Notes: a model not told the origin generated them from the letters alone. Positions 50,633 to 59,503 are shown, counted from the stretch's first letter. The stretch: DNA of 64,000 nt from DSYU01 sp963827605 (GCA_963827605.1 CAWHBK010000003.1:744001-808000), one strand, 5' to 3'. Translations and numbers: made by a program.

Positions 50633-53086
50633 TTATCCTCCCGAGCGGACGCTTTCCCGGCTGTCGCGGAGAATATTTTCTGCTCCCCGTTCATCCATTG
50701 GCCGGGATAAAAGGAAGCCCTGTCCAAACTTGCAGGAAAGGCCTTCTAACTGGCGCAGTTGTTCTTCCGTTTCGATGCCCTCGGCGATGGCTTCCATGCC
50801 CAGGTCTTTGGCCATCATAATCATCGTGCGCACCAGGTCGGCATTCTTGCCCGGTTTGCCAATCTCCTGGATAAATGAACGGTCAATCTTGATACAATGG
50901 ATGGGGAAATGTTGCAAATAGCTCAAGGACGAATAACCGGTGCCAAAATCATCTACCTGCAACTGAATGCCAAGTTGGTTCAAGCGGGTGAAGAACGCAT
51001 TTGCAACAACCTGGTTTTGGATCACAGCGGTTTCGGTAATCTCAAGTTTTAATGCCTGCGGCTTCAAACCGGTTTCCTGTAACGCCTGCTGCACCTTTTC
51101 GACAAAATCATGCTGGGCAATTTGCTTGCTTGAGATATTTACGTTCACCGTCAGGTCGAGCAGATGCGGGTAGGCGGCATGCCAGCGGCTCAACTGACCG
51201 CAGGCCTGGCGAAGCACCCATTCACCAATGGTCAGGATGAGATCTGACTCCTCGGCAATTGGGAGAAATGCATCGGGCAAAAGCATGCCGCGCTTGGGAT
51301 GGTTCCAGCGGATCAAGGCTTCAAAGCCGGCCACCTTTTCGGGCCACAATTTATAGATCGGTTGGTAATAGAGCTCGAATTCCTTATTTTCAATTGCGCA
51401 GCGGATCTCGTTCTCCAGCTCTAACCGTAGCATCGCTTGATTGCGCATTTCAGGACGAAAGATGGCGTAGCGGGCCTTTCCCTGCGCCTTGGCGTGGTAC
51501 ATGGCGATATCCACATCGCGCAGAATCTCATCTGCCCGGGTATATTCACTTCCGGAGAATATAATCCCAATACTGGCGGTGGTAAAAACCTCTTTGCCCT
51601 GGATATAGAACGGTTCGCGAAGCGCCGCCTGGAAACAATCCGCAACCCTGACGACGGAATTTTCGTCCTTTGCATCTTCCAGTAAAACAACCAGTTCATC
51701 TCCCCCCACGCGGGCCAGGGTATCGCCTTTGCGAAGGCAGCTGCTCAAACGCTGGCTCAGGATAATCAACAGCTTATCCCCCACTGGATGGCCCAGACTG
51801 TCGTTCACCACTTTAAAATGGTCAAGATCGAGGAATAGCACGGCGAATGAATTTTCGGGATGGCGTTTTCCATATGCGATCGCGTGTTCCAGACGGTCCA
51901 TAAATAGCACCCGGTTAGGAAGCCCGGTCAAGCCGTCGTGCAGGGCATCGTGTGCAAGCTGACTTTCCATGCGCTTCCGTCCGGCAATTTCGATTTGCAG
52001 GTCTTGATTAAACTGTTCAACTTCCGCGGCCTGGTTTTGTACTCTTTCTACAGCCAGGTTCAGCTGCCTGACGAGGCGGGTATTTTCTGCCAGGGTAATC
52101 ATCTGCCGGAGCAGTACCAGCCCAATCGTCAGGGCAACGCCGCAAGCAATCGGAAAAAATCCCATCGGCATGGGGGTCAGGTAACTGTGCACAAGCAGTG
52201 CAAATGCACCGATCAACAGCATATACGGGATTGCCAGCGTTATTTTCCGGAACAGACCGGATAAAACGTGCTGCTTTGGCAGCCCAATATCGGCTTGCGT
52301 GTAAACTGCCTGGCTTATGCCTGCCAGACCGAATAGCAGATAGACGACCGTCCACCCGATATCAATCACCCCGCCGCTCACATACATTCCTGATATTGAT
52401 TGGATGCTAAAGGCGCTGTCGGTAAGAACCATTACCAGCGTACCCGTCCCGAGCAATAAGATGGGTATACTGTCATGAATACAACTACCATTGTATAGAA
52501 GTACGAAAAGCGCCCATAAGATAAGCATGTCGCCAATAGGGTAAGCCAGCCCGAGCGCCTGGGTGAAGAAAGGTTCTTCCATTTGGGTTGCCGCGAGGGG
52601 CCCCAGGAAAAAGTTCCAGAAGATCAACAATGAGGCAATCGTGATGATGGCAATATCCAGCCCTTTCTTCATCCACTCCTCGCGCGAATAATTCCGCTCG
52701 GAGAGAAGCAGAATTCCTATAAACAAGAGCGGATAGAAAATGATGTAAAAAACATCCGCAATGGATGGGAAAGGCTCGATGCCAAAGCCGGCTTCTAGAA
52801 TTGCCCAGGCGATATCGCCCGCCAGGTAAAAGAATTGGGCCAGGAAACAAAAGCGCCAGGCCATTGCCGAGCGCCGGGTGTTCTTCAGGGAATAATACGC
52901 GGCAAGATAAAGCCCGGCTACCGCAAAGATGTTGATCAAAGGCGCGGTAACATCGGTAGCAACCAGGCGCTGTTGCTCCTCCCGTAATAGAAATAACTCC
53001 ACCAGGTAAAGGAAAAAAAATAGCGCAGCAATTTTAATTGAATGCGATAAGAAACGCGCGGGGAGTTTACGGGAAACCACAACCAT
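50633..53086 (-). CDS. Membrane GGDEF-EAL c-di-GMP protein
   Basis: In this 817-residue protein the N-terminal ~320 residues make about nine membrane helices of the 7TM-like type. A short coiled coil follows, then GGDEF (signature ARVGGDELVVLLED, with Leu at the last position) and EAL (YYQPIYKLWPEKVAGFEALIRW, DDFGTGYSSLSYLQ, IKIDRSFI, AEGIETEEQ). The EAL residues needed for hydrolysis are present, so it probably degrades c-di-GMP; the altered GGDEF may be weak or regulatory. It complements the HD-GYP protein elsewhere in the window. The membrane domain suggests a periplasmic or membrane signal. Confidence 0.9.
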   Translation of the reverse strand: MVVVSRKLPARFLSHSIKIAALFFFLYLVELFLLREEQQRLVATDVTAPLINIFAVAGLYLAAYYSLKNTRRSAMAWRFCFLAQFFYLAGDIAWAILEAGFGIEPFPSIADVFYIIFYPLLFIGILLLSERNYSREEWMKKGLDIAIITIASLLIFWNFFLGPLAATQMEEPFFTQALGLAYPIGDMLILWALFVLLYNGSCIHDSIPILLLGTGTLVMVLTDSAFSIQSISGMYVSGGVIDIGWTVVYLLFGLAGISQAVYTQADIGLPKQHVLSGLFRKITLAIPYMLLIGAFALLVHSYLTPMPMGFFPIACGVALTIGLVLLRQMITLAENTRLVRQLNLAVERVQNQAAEVEQFNQDLQIEIAGRKRMESQLAHDALHDGLTGLPNRVLFMDRLEHAIAYGKRHPENSFAVLFLDLDHFKVVNDSLGHPVGDKLLIILSQRLSSCLRKGDTLARVGGDELVVLLEDAKDENSVVRVADCFQAALREPFYIQGKEVFTTASIGIIFSGSEYTRADEILRDVDIAMYHAKAQGKARYAIFRPEMRNQAMLRLELENEIRCAIENKEFELYYQPIYKLWPEKVAGFEALIRWNHPKRGMLLPDAFLPIAEESDLILTIGEWVLRQACGQLSRWHAAYPHLLDLTVNVNISSKQIAQHDFVEKVQQALQETGLKPQALKLEITETAVIQNQVVANAFFTRLNQLGIQLQVDDFGTGYSSLSYLQHFPIHCIKIDRSFIQEIGKPGKNADLVRTMIMMAKDLGMEAIAEGIETEEQLRQLEGLSCKFGQGFLLSRPMDERGAENILRDSRESVRSGG

Positions 53087-53248
53087 TTGTAATCCTTTAG
53101 CTGGTAGTTATAACGATAAAAAGTCCCAAGGATTACTCATGTGGCGTAACAGTTTCGTTATTTTTGCATAAAAACGCCCTGTCTGGAACAAATCGTAGCC
53201 GCCGGTATAGACAACATTAAGGGTTGACCATATCTGGTTTTTACCGCT

Positions 53249-53660
53249 TCACGATAACATCAACTTCAGCCTGTATGCCAGCGGATCCAATCTTCGCCGC
53301 AAAATCTGCTCGATTTCCTCGTCCTGGTTCTCCAGCACTTCAACGGTGATTGAGTCATAGACGGTGCGCAGCTCGTTCACGATCCGCATCCATACCCAGG
53401 TTGTAGATTTCCGCGCCTGAAAATGGGCGCAGGGTATTCATCGGCTTCAGCGTGCTGGCCCAGATCGAACCGATCAGCGAAATATGCGGGCCACCGCCAT
53501 ATAGAGCATAATGCAGCATCTTCGTCCAGGCTTCATCGAACACCATCTGGCTGACCCGTACGGTCACGTTTCGCTGGAATTGAAACTCATTCAGCAAGAA
53601 GGTTGGATCGTGCAGCGGGGAAGGCTGATTTCCAAAAACCGAAAGCCATAAGTTGATCAT
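53249..53660 (-). CDS. Hypothetical protein, apparently split by a frameshift
   Basis: From 53660 the frame reads MINLWLSVFGNQPSPLHDPTF ... FSGAEIYNLG and stops at 53355. One base later, sequence from about 53389 continues as a clearly coding, charged helix (ITVEVLENQDEEIEQILRRRLDPLAYRLKLMLS) to a TGA at 53249-53251. Removing one base near GCGGATCG (about 53380) joins them into a protein of about 136 residues. I do not recognise the family. An independent ATG at 53387-53389 could give a 46-residue protein instead. Confidence 0.45.
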
Positions 53661-53746
53661 GGAACTGTCCTTCCGAGGACCGCCATGCTGCAGGTTGAAT
53701 GTCTGTGATACAGAAGTTAAAAAAATTATACACCAATGGCTGGTGA

Positions 53747-54757
53747 TTACTCCTCTTCTTCATCTTCTAACACAATCGTTGCACTGGCATCCAGCGCATT
53801 TTCCAGGTGAAACTGACTCCACATGTCACTTGCCAGGGTATACGGCTTCTGTTTTATCCCGTAGCGCGTGAAATACTGGCACAGCCGTTCCACATCGCGG
53901 GTGAACAGATCAGCGGCATCTGGATTGCGGCGCGGGTCAACCGCCTGGGGGAAATCGATAATCGTGAAATCACCTGCCCAGTACAGCACATTATAGGCGG
54001 AAAAATCGGCGTGGACGCGGTGCTGTCCGAGCATAATCGACAAATTTTCCACCAGCCGGTCGAACATTGCCCGCGCCTCTCCCCGCCGGAGGGTGACGTG
54101 GTTCAGGCTCGGGGCGGGCTGGTCCACCGCGCCGATGTACTCCATCAAAATCACATTGCTGCCGTGGGCCAGGGGCTTGGGAACATCCGCGCCAGCCTGG
54201 TAAAGCAGTTCCAATGTCTCGTACTCATTTTCCAGCCAGGAGATATGACGCAGCTTCTGGCCAAAGCGGGTATTCTTACGGACCGCCAGCATTTCGCGGC
54301 TCCTGCTGGTAACCTTGCCATTCTCATCCCGAATCTCACGTCCCTGGCGGTAGCGAGAATCATTGCGTAGATTACGGAACATGCGCGGCCGGTAAATCTT
54401 CGCGGCAACCAGGTCGAGGCCGGTGGAGGGATGGGCTTTGCAGCAATATACATTGGCCTCCTTCCCGCCTTTTACTTTCCAAAGCACATCGGTGATCACC
54501 TGAGCGTTATAGAACTCCTCCAGGTAATTCAAAATCCAGAAGCGCTCATGCGAAGAAGAGTGAAAGCTCGGTGAAAAATTCTGGTGCAAATCGATTTCGA
54601 CTTTTTCCGCCACGTCGATCATTTCTGCGACGTATTTGGTGCGAGCCGCCTTCCCTTCTGGAAGGTAACGCCGGCCAGGGTGTTTCTTCCGCTGCGCGTT
54701 TACGGTTGGGTCAAAATCATCATTCAGATAAGCATCAGGATCAATTTTTGTAGGCAT
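53747..54757 (-). CDS. RIO1-type atypical serine kinase
   Basis: This 336-residue protein has the RIO pattern: GGKEANVYCCKA nucleotide loop, the Lys in LVAAKIYRP, the catalytic HADFSAYNVLYW and the metal-binding IIDFPQAVD. There are about 80 extra N-terminal residues and an acidic tail (VLEDEEEE). RIO kinases act in ribosome biogenesis in eukaryotes and archaea; bacterial members are found in several phyla and their targets are unknown. I start at 54757 (MPTKIDPDAYL) with a GAGAGA upstream; the longer frame from 54889 looks non-coding. Confidence 0.88.
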   Translation of the reverse strand: MPTKIDPDAYLNDDFDPTVNAQRKKHPGRRYLPEGKAARTKYVAEMIDVAEKVEIDLHQNFSPSFHSSSHERFWILNYLEEFYNAQVITDVLWKVKGGKEANVYCCKAHPSTGLDLVAAKIYRPRMFRNLRNDSRYRQGREIRDENGKVTSRSREMLAVRKNTRFGQKLRHISWLENEYETLELLYQAGADVPKPLAHGSNVILMEYIGAVDQPAPSLNHVTLRRGEARAMFDRLVENLSIMLGQHRVHADFSAYNVLYWAGDFTIIDFPQAVDPRRNPDAADLFTRDVERLCQYFTRYGIKQKPYTLASDMWSQFHLENALDASATIVLEDEEEE

Positions 54758-54890
54758 AATTCTCTCTCGAAAAGCAGTAGATGCATTGTCGCAAAGCGCG
54801 TGCAAGCGAAAACCGGAAATATGTCGCGACAATGACGCTAAAAACAATCTATGAAGCAGAAATGCCACCCGAGAGCTGTTTAAAACCAAA

Positions 54891-54925
54891 CAGGTCGCGG
54901 AACCGGTGAGAGCGCCCGCGACCTG
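54891..54925 (-). terminator. Intrinsic terminator of the small-peptide gene
   Basis: CAGGTCGCGG (54891-54900) pairs with CCGCGACCTG (54916-54925) around 15 bases. On the minus strand the stem is followed by TTTGGTTTT. It lies about 40 bases after the stop of the 19-codon gene at 54965-55024. Confidence 0.7.
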
Positions 54926-54964
54926 TGCTTATGGAGAGGTCAGGTTAAAGGATCGGAGGCACAC

Positions 54965-55024
54965 TCAGCCAAGGCAAGACTGCACTATCCAGTTGATGGG
55001 GTTGTTCGATATCGCCTTGTGCAT
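54965..55024 (-). CDS. Tiny 19-residue peptide gene with full expression signals
   Basis: An ATG at 55024 is preceded by a perfect AAAGGAGG seven bases upstream and followed by 19 sense codons (MHKAISNNPINWIVQSCLG) and TGA. A TATACT -10 lies just upstream (55043-55048) and a hairpin with a T-run follows at 54891-54925, giving an autonomous unit of roughly 150 bases. The peptide is short, with one Trp and one Cys near the end. I do not recognise it. It could be a signalling peptide, a small membrane-active peptide, a RiPP-like precursor or a leader whose real product is RNA. No modifying enzyme is nearby. Confidence 0.45.
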   Translation of the reverse strand: MHKAISNNPINWIVQSCLG

Positions 55025-55042
55025 TGTGCCTCCTTTCAGCAA

Positions 55043-55048
55043 AGTATA
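55043..55048 (-). promoter_or_regulatory. -10 element of the tiny peptide gene
   Basis: TATACT on the minus strand ends 18 bases before the ATG at 55024, leaving a short leader that holds only the ribosome site. The best -35 (ATGTTA or TGTTAA region) is weak. Confidence 0.4.
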
Positions 55049-55092
55049 GTCGTACACAAAGATGTTAACATGCGTGGACTGAAAAGTCAATC

Positions 55093-56049
55093 TTAATGAT
55101 GGTTTACTTGCAAAACAATCTTCCCGCGCGCATGGCGGCTATCGCCCAGCTCGTGCGCCCTGCGGACATTCTCCAGCAAAATCACCTCAGAGATGACCGG
55201 GCGGATTATATTCTGGTCGATCATCGCACCCACCTGGGACAACAGCTCCCCATCACACGGATCACCCATGCCAAACGCGGAGCGCACGCCGTGTTCCGCG
55301 GCGACTTGTGGAGAGGGGAATTCCACCAGCGAGATCAACAGCCCACCTGGTTTCAGCACCTGCCATGAACGGTCGAGTGTGCTATCCACCTGGTTCCCGA
55401 CCAGGTCAAGAACCACATCCACATCGCGGACGACTGTCTCAAAGCGGCTATTGGGATAATCGATTACCTCATCCGCGCCCAGGCTGCGAACCAGATCAAG
55501 ATTGCGTGCTGAAGCAGTGCCAATCACCCGTGCGCCGCGCCACTTCGCAAGCTGCACCGCCATCGTGCCAACCCCACCTGCCGCGGCGTGGATAAGAATT
55601 GTTTGTCCACTCGACAAGTTCGCCAGGTCCACCACAGTCCGCCAGGCTGAAACTGCCGCATGCGGAACCGCTCCAGCATCGATATCACTCAAAGTCCGCG
55701 GTTTATGGGTTACCAGCCCGACCGGGAGGGCAATGAACTCGGCATAGGCGCCGGCGCGCGCCGGCTGCGCCCGTGCATATACCACATCGCCGGCTGAGAA
55801 ATTTTGAACATCCGAGCCAACTGCTTCGACAACGCCTGAGACATCCAGTCCCAATATATGTGGGAAAAGGTAAGGGTAATAACCGGTCAGGTAACCACTG
55901 CGCGCCGCGCAGTCAAACCGGTTGACTGAGGTGGAGGTTACGCGGATAAGAACCTCATCGTTTGCTGGCTGTGGAATAGGGGCATCTTCATACGAGAGCA
56001 CCTCACTACCGCCATAACCATGAATACGGACCGCTTTCATCGTAGCCAT
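55093..56049 (-). CDS. NADPH-quinone-oxidoreductase-like MDR dehydrogenase
   Basis: This 318-residue medium-chain dehydrogenase/reductase of the zinc-free quinone-oxidoreductase type has N-terminal MKAVRIHGYGGSEVLSYEDAP, the substrate-domain LGLDVSGVVEAVGSDV, and the Rossmann motif ILIHAAAGGVGTMAVQLAKWRGARVIGTAS for NADPH. There are no zinc-ligand Cys clusters. It probably reduces quinones or alpha,beta-unsaturated carbonyls in the cytoplasm. It has its own ribosome site (AGGATGG) and is monocistronic. Confidence 0.9.
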   Translation of the reverse strand: MATMKAVRIHGYGGSEVLSYEDAPIPQPANDEVLIRVTSTSVNRFDCAARSGYLTGYYPYLFPHILGLDVSGVVEAVGSDVQNFSAGDVVYARAQPARAGAYAEFIALPVGLVTHKPRTLSDIDAGAVPHAAVSAWRTVVDLANLSSGQTILIHAAAGGVGTMAVQLAKWRGARVIGTASARNLDLVRSLGADEVIDYPNSRFETVVRDVDVVLDLVGNQVDSTLDRSWQVLKPGGLLISLVEFPSPQVAAEHGVRSAFGMGDPCDGELLSQVGAMIDQNIIRPVISEVILLENVRRAHELGDSRHARGKIVLQVNHH

Positions 56050-56193
56050 TGTCCATCCTATTCAATTTTTCAAACTGGAAAATGATTTCCCACCATTTTT
56101 CAAGATGGGGTATGGCTTAATTGTATAATTTTTATATAATTTGTCAACTTAAAAAATAACTGTTAATCATCCTGCTAAATCCAGGGGTTATTA

Positions 56194-57096
56194 TCAGCTA
56201 GCTGAAGAAACCGCCTTACTGATAGGCTGGCTTGTACTGGCACGCTTCTGCCACTGAATAGTCAGCAGACCGGCGACGGTGTATACCAGCACACCCACCA
56301 GTCCGGTCAGTCCGCCCAGCACTGGGTTGACCGTTGGGAAGAGCAGCCGCCAGATGCCATACGCCTGGCTGTTGAACACGCCGTGGATCCAGCCGGCAAG
56401 GATGGAACTGTTATAGCGCAGGGAGAGTTCGTTGAGGTAAATGCTGATGGCTGTGGTAAGCAGGATCATGCTCAGGATACCAAGCACAGGGTAGCCCGGG
56501 TAATTGAAGCCGATCAGCACCAGCGGCGCGTGCCATAGGCCCCAGATAACCCCCAGCAGTAGATAGGCTTTCCACTTGCCCAGCGGCATCAGGCGAGGCA
56601 GTAGATAACCACGCCAGCCCCATTCTTCACCAAAGGCTATGAAAGAATTGATAAAGGGCGCAAAAATGAGCGAGATAAAAAACAGCCCCAGCAAGAGCAG
56701 TGTGGGGTCGGGAGCCCCATTCATATCCGTACCCAAAGATGCGATCGAGGCATAAAAATTTTTCAGTCCCCAGTCAGGCTGACCGAGACCGATTGCCCAG
56801 GTGATCAGATAAGTAACTACAAAGCACAGCGGGATAAGGATGGCAGTTACCAGGTACGGCTTCCACGAACGGCCAAAGCGCAGCCCGGTGGTGCTCAACT
56901 TTTCATGGGTAATATAGCGGCAGGTGATAAATGCAGCCAGCGCCGGGGCCCACATAACCGCTGCAATGATGTACTGCCCCACCACGGCTGGAATCTGGGT
57001 AATCCGGAAGCCGGAAATGATCATTGCACCTTCGATCAGGTACGTGATGCCAAAGGTAATCAGCAGGAAGGAGAATATGCCCTTGCGGTTTAGCAT
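56194..57096 (-). CDS. CPBP-family intramembrane metalloprotease
   Basis: The 300-residue protein has eight predicted helices. CPBP (Abi/CAAX-protease-like) motifs are EEWGWRGYLLPRL with the paired Glu and Arg, and GVIWGLWHAPLVL with the His. In bacteria these proteins act in bacteriocin self-immunity or membrane-protein processing. A ribosome site (AAAGAGG) precedes ATG. A 17-bp palindrome lies 25 bp upstream and probably controls the promoter. Confidence 0.9.
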   Translation of the reverse strand: MLNRKGIFSFLLITFGITYLIEGAMIISGFRITQIPAVVGQYIIAAVMWAPALAAFITCRYITHEKLSTTGLRFGRSWKPYLVTAILIPLCFVVTYLITWAIGLGQPDWGLKNFYASIASLGTDMNGAPDPTLLLLGLFFISLIFAPFINSFIAFGEEWGWRGYLLPRLMPLGKWKAYLLLGVIWGLWHAPLVLIGFNYPGYPVLGILSMILLTTAISIYLNELSLRYNSSILAGWIHGVFNSQAYGIWRLLFPTVNPVLGGLTGLVGVLVYTVAGLLTIQWQKRASTSQPISKAVSSAS

Positions 57097-57120
57097 GTTG
57101 AACCTCTTTAGAACACCCTG

Positions 57121-57137
57121 GATACAATGATTGTATC
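57121..57137 (-). promoter_or_regulatory. Palindromic operator at the CPBP promoter
   Basis: GATACAATGATTGTATC is a perfect dyad with 7-base arms around TGA, overlapping a minus-strand TATGAT/TACAAT-like -10 about 30 bases upstream of the CPBP start. It is likely bound by a small repressor. Confidence 0.5.
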
Positions 57138-57143
57138 ATAATG

Positions 57144-57178
57144 GAAAACCGGGCCTGTTTTGAAACAGACCCGGTTTC
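57144..57178 (-). terminator. Hairpin terminator after HtrA
   Basis: GAAAACCGGGCCTGTTT (57144-57160) pairs with AAACAGACCCGGTTTC (57163-57178), with one mismatch and a 2-base centre. On the minus strand it is followed by TCCATTAT, so only a weak T-run. It lies between the HtrA stop and the CPBP promoter. Confidence 0.55.
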
Positions 57179-57202
57179 ACCGCCTGGAGAAACTACGGTT
57201 AA

Positions 57203-57550
57203 TTATTGCTGTGGCAATAAGTCCTTCGGCCGCTCACCCAACGTGATGGTAAGCTGCTGCTGCTGGTTGCCGCGCAGCACAGTAAGCTGAATCTTATCGC
57301 CAGGATGTTTGAAGGCGATGAAGGTCAGTAGATCGTCAAAACTTTTAATCTTCTGGTTGTCGGCCTGAATGACGACATCCCCTTCGCGCATTCCAGCACT
57401 GGCCGCCGGGCCGCCCTGGGTAATCTGATCGATTAGAGCGCCCTGCTGCTGTTCAGCACTACCTGCATTGATTGACAGGGGGTTAACCGACTGGGCTACG
57501 CCGAGATAGGGCCAGGTGTATGAGCCTTTGGAGATTAAGATCTGGAGCAA
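57203..57550 (-). CDS. HtrA/DegP-like protease, PDZ part after frameshift
   Basis: The sequence ISKGSYTWPYLGVAQSVNPLS followed by a PDZ domain (IDQITQGGPAASAGMREGDVVIQADNQKIKSFDDLL ... QLTVLRGNQQQQLTITLGERP) is the normal continuation of the protease encoded just upstream. It is in the next frame because of an extra T in GATCTTAATC (about 57534-57538). The PDZ domain binds C-terminal tails of substrates. The TTG near 57550 is not a convincing start. Confidence 0.85.
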   Translation of the reverse strand: MLQILISKGSYTWPYLGVAQSVNPLSINAGSAEQQQGALIDQITQGGPAASAGMREGDVVIQADNQKIKSFDDLLTFIAFKHPGDKIQLTVLRGNQQQQLTITLGERPKDLLPQQ

Positions 57551-58415
57551 TGTTTTTGAGAATGTTCACCGGGATGGCAAAGCCGATGCCAACATTGCCC
57601 TCGCTCTGTCCACCGGTCTGGATCTGGGCGTTAATACCGATCACCTCGCCATTCATGTTGATCAATGGGCCGCCAGAATTACCTGGATTGATAGCCGCGT
57701 CCGTCTGGATTGCCTGTGGGATATTGAAAGGCGTAAAGCCGGAAGGTATCGTGCGGCCAATAGCGCTAACAATCCCATAAGACATGCTGGTGCCCAGGGC
57801 AAACGGGTTGCCGATGGCAACCACGCTGTCTCCCACGGCGACTTTACTCGAATCGCCCATTGGGAGCGGGTGCGTGTCCTGCGCCACGTTTTCCACCTGC
57901 AGTATGGCCAGGTCGGCGTTGGGGTCATCGCCAATCACTTTGGCCTGGCTGTCAGCGTCATTATAGAAGCGCACAATGATGGTGCTGGCGCCGTCGATCA
58001 CGTGGTGATTGGTGACCACGTGGCCGTCGTTATCCAGAATAAAACCAGAACCGGCGCCCTGCCCGCTCTGCCCGCCCTGGTTCACCTGGACCAGGATACT
58101 GACTACGCCGGGGTTGGAATTAGCGTACACCTCTTCCAGATTACGGGGCGGTTGAATGGGCGCACTGGCAGGAGGCTGGTTGCCTGTTTCAGGGATCGCC
58201 GGGGTAGTTGCCTGCGCCGCGGGGGTCTCTACAATGTTACCGGCTCCCTGAGTGTTGGTTGGCCGAATGACTGGACTCACAGAAGTGCGTGTTGGCTGCG
58301 TGAAGGGCGAATTTGAAGGTACGTTCCCCACTCCAAACGAACAAGCCAATGAAGTTAACAAAACGACAAGAATTGCCGTAAATATCGGTAGAGTTGTTTT
58401 GCGTCGATTTTCCAT
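57483..58415 (-). CDS. HtrA/DegP-like serine protease, first part (frameshifted lipoprotein)
   Basis: A signal peptide ends in a lipobox-like LTSLAC, so it is a lipoprotein. A Thr/Pro/Gln linker follows, then a trypsin-fold domain with the catalytic triad in GHVVTNHHVIDG (His), NADLAILQV (Asp) and DAAINPGNSGGPLI (Ser). True homology runs to NILKNIAPDL (about 57538) and then shifts into the PDZ frame. It would degrade or chaperone misfolded envelope proteins. A sequencing error is likely, since every catalytic motif is intact. Confidence 0.87.
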   Translation of the reverse strand: MENRRKTTLPIFTAILVVLLTSLACSFGVGNVPSNSPFTQPTRTSVSPVIRPTNTQGAGNIVETPAAQATTPAIPETGNQPPASAPIQPPRNLEEVYANSNPGVVSILVQVNQGGQSGQGAGSGFILDNDGHVVTNHHVIDGASTIIVRFYNDADSQAKVIGDDPNADLAILQVENVAQDTHPLPMGDSSKVAVGDSVVAIGNPFALGTSMSYGIVSAIGRTIPSGFTPFNIPQAIQTDAAINPGNSGGPLINMNGEVIGINAQIQTGGQSEGNVGIGFAIPVNILKNIAPDLNLQRLIHLALSRRSPVG

Positions 58416-58617
58416 TGTTGATATGCCTCCTTAAAAACAGATCCCCCCAATAAAGCCATAGATACCCCACATAAAAATTATCCGCTTCTAGCATGCTGCT
58501 TCAAGTGGGGAAACGCCTATCAACCAACAGGACTTTCCCATGCGCTATAATTAGCAGATAATCATGCAGGGTTGGCTTCTCTACTGCTGATTACCCTTTT
58601 CTTTCTCCAGGAGACAC

Positions 58618-59319
58618 ATGATGAACATGTCGCAAGATGAGCGGATGACGCTGCTTGACCTTTTTAAAGACCTGCGCGTTGCCGATGTACGCGATGGTTT
58701 GGACTGGAATCTGCTGCACAGTACCGGCTCGATGTGGCCCGAGATCCGCCCGCTCTTTCGTACGCGCGCGTATGGCATTGCTCGCACCGCGCGCTACCTG
58801 CCCTACCAGGGCAGCATCCCAGCAGCCGGCCCGGAAGAATATACGCAGTGGAGCGGCTGGTACTACAACAATGTCTGCACATACCCGTGGGTAAAGGAAA
58901 TCCAGCCGGGTGATTTTGTGGTAATCGACCAGAGCGGGGTAAACGCCGGGTTAATGGGCTCGAATAACGGGCTGGAGTGCAAGCGAAACGGCGCGCATGG
59001 AGTCGTCACCAATGGCGGCGTGCGTGACACAGATGAATTGATCCTGCAAAAGGTGCCCTTCTGGTCGCGGATGATCTCGCAGGGTATGGTGCAGGGGCGC
59101 CTCCAGTTCGACACGCATAATATCTCGGTCAATGTGGGCGGGGTAATGGTCGCGCCAGGAGACGTGGTGGTGGCGGACGGCGACGGGGTGATTGTGGTAC
59201 CGCGCGCGAAAGCCGTCGAGGTAGCGCGCTACGCAAAACGCGAGCTGGAAAACGACAAAATCGGCCGGCGGAAACTATACGAAAGTCTAGGGATGGAACT
59301 GGACGATACGGTATCGTGA
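58618..59319 (+). CDS. RraA-family aldolase-like protein
   Basis: The 233-residue protein has the RraA/4-hydroxy-4-methyl-2-oxoglutarate aldolase fold: an N-terminal VADVRDGLD, ECKRNGAHGVVTNGGVRDTDEL with the substrate and metal residues, and a C-terminal GVMVAPGDVVVADGDGVIVVPR. Family members cleave 2-keto-4-hydroxy acids or bind RNase E. An aldolase-like role in sugar-acid breakdown fits the other catabolic genes, but the substrate is not identified. The ATG is doubled (58618/58621) after AGGAG. Confidence 0.85.
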   Translation: MMNMSQDERMTLLDLFKDLRVADVRDGLDWNLLHSTGSMWPEIRPLFRTRAYGIARTARYLPYQGSIPAAGPEEYTQWSGWYYNNVCTYPWVKEIQPGDFVVIDQSGVNAGLMGSNNGLECKRNGAHGVVTNGGVRDTDELILQKVPFWSRMISQGMVQGRLQFDTHNISVNVGGVMVAPGDVVVADGDGVIVVPRAKAVEVARYAKRELENDKIGRRKLYESLGMELDDTVS

Positions 59320-59337
59320 CGGCGCATGGAGATATAG

Positions 59338-59343
59338 TATAAT
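59338..59343 (+). promoter_or_regulatory. -10 element of the ABC-F leader
   Basis: A perfect TATAAT lies just after the rraA gene and about 32 bases before a leader peptide start. It predicts a leader RNA of about 170 bases ahead of the ABC-F gene. The -35 region is weak. Confidence 0.5.
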
Positions 59344-59374
59344 CAGCCCAGGTACTTAACCAAGGATACAGGCA

Positions 59375-59395
59375 ATGACAGGCATTAACCGGTAA
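59375..59395 (+). CDS. Candidate leader peptide MTGINR
   Basis: ATG ACA GGC ATT AAC CGG TAA is preceded by AAGGA with normal spacing. It lies in the leader of the ABC-F gene, upstream of the terminator hairpin. Such very short leader ORFs let ribosomes that stall on antibiotics control attenuation. The AACCGGT at its end is complementary to ACCGGTT just before the ABC-F start. Confidence 0.45.
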   Translation: MTGINR

Positions 59396-59475
59396 AAACC
59401 ACTACTTTTGGGAAGCGCAACGGCTTCGAACGAGTTGGCGTATTTAATTATGCGCCAGTTGGTTGGAAATGACTG

Positions 59476-59503
59476 CCGGGGGCGACTGCCCCCGGTTTTT
59501 TTT
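59476..59503 (+). terminator. Transcription attenuator before the ABC-F gene
   Basis: CCGGGGGC (59476-59483), a GACT loop and GCCCCCGG (59488-59495) form a perfect 8-bp GC stem followed by eight T. It sits 18 bases upstream of the ABC-F start, inside its leader rather than after a gene, as in attenuated resistance genes. Confidence 0.8.

Noticed and set aside
9842..57541. Programmed ribosomal frameshifting in the split genes
   Set aside because: None of the junctions has a known slippery heptamer or an RF2-like CTT-TGA site, and five unrelated genes would have to use it.
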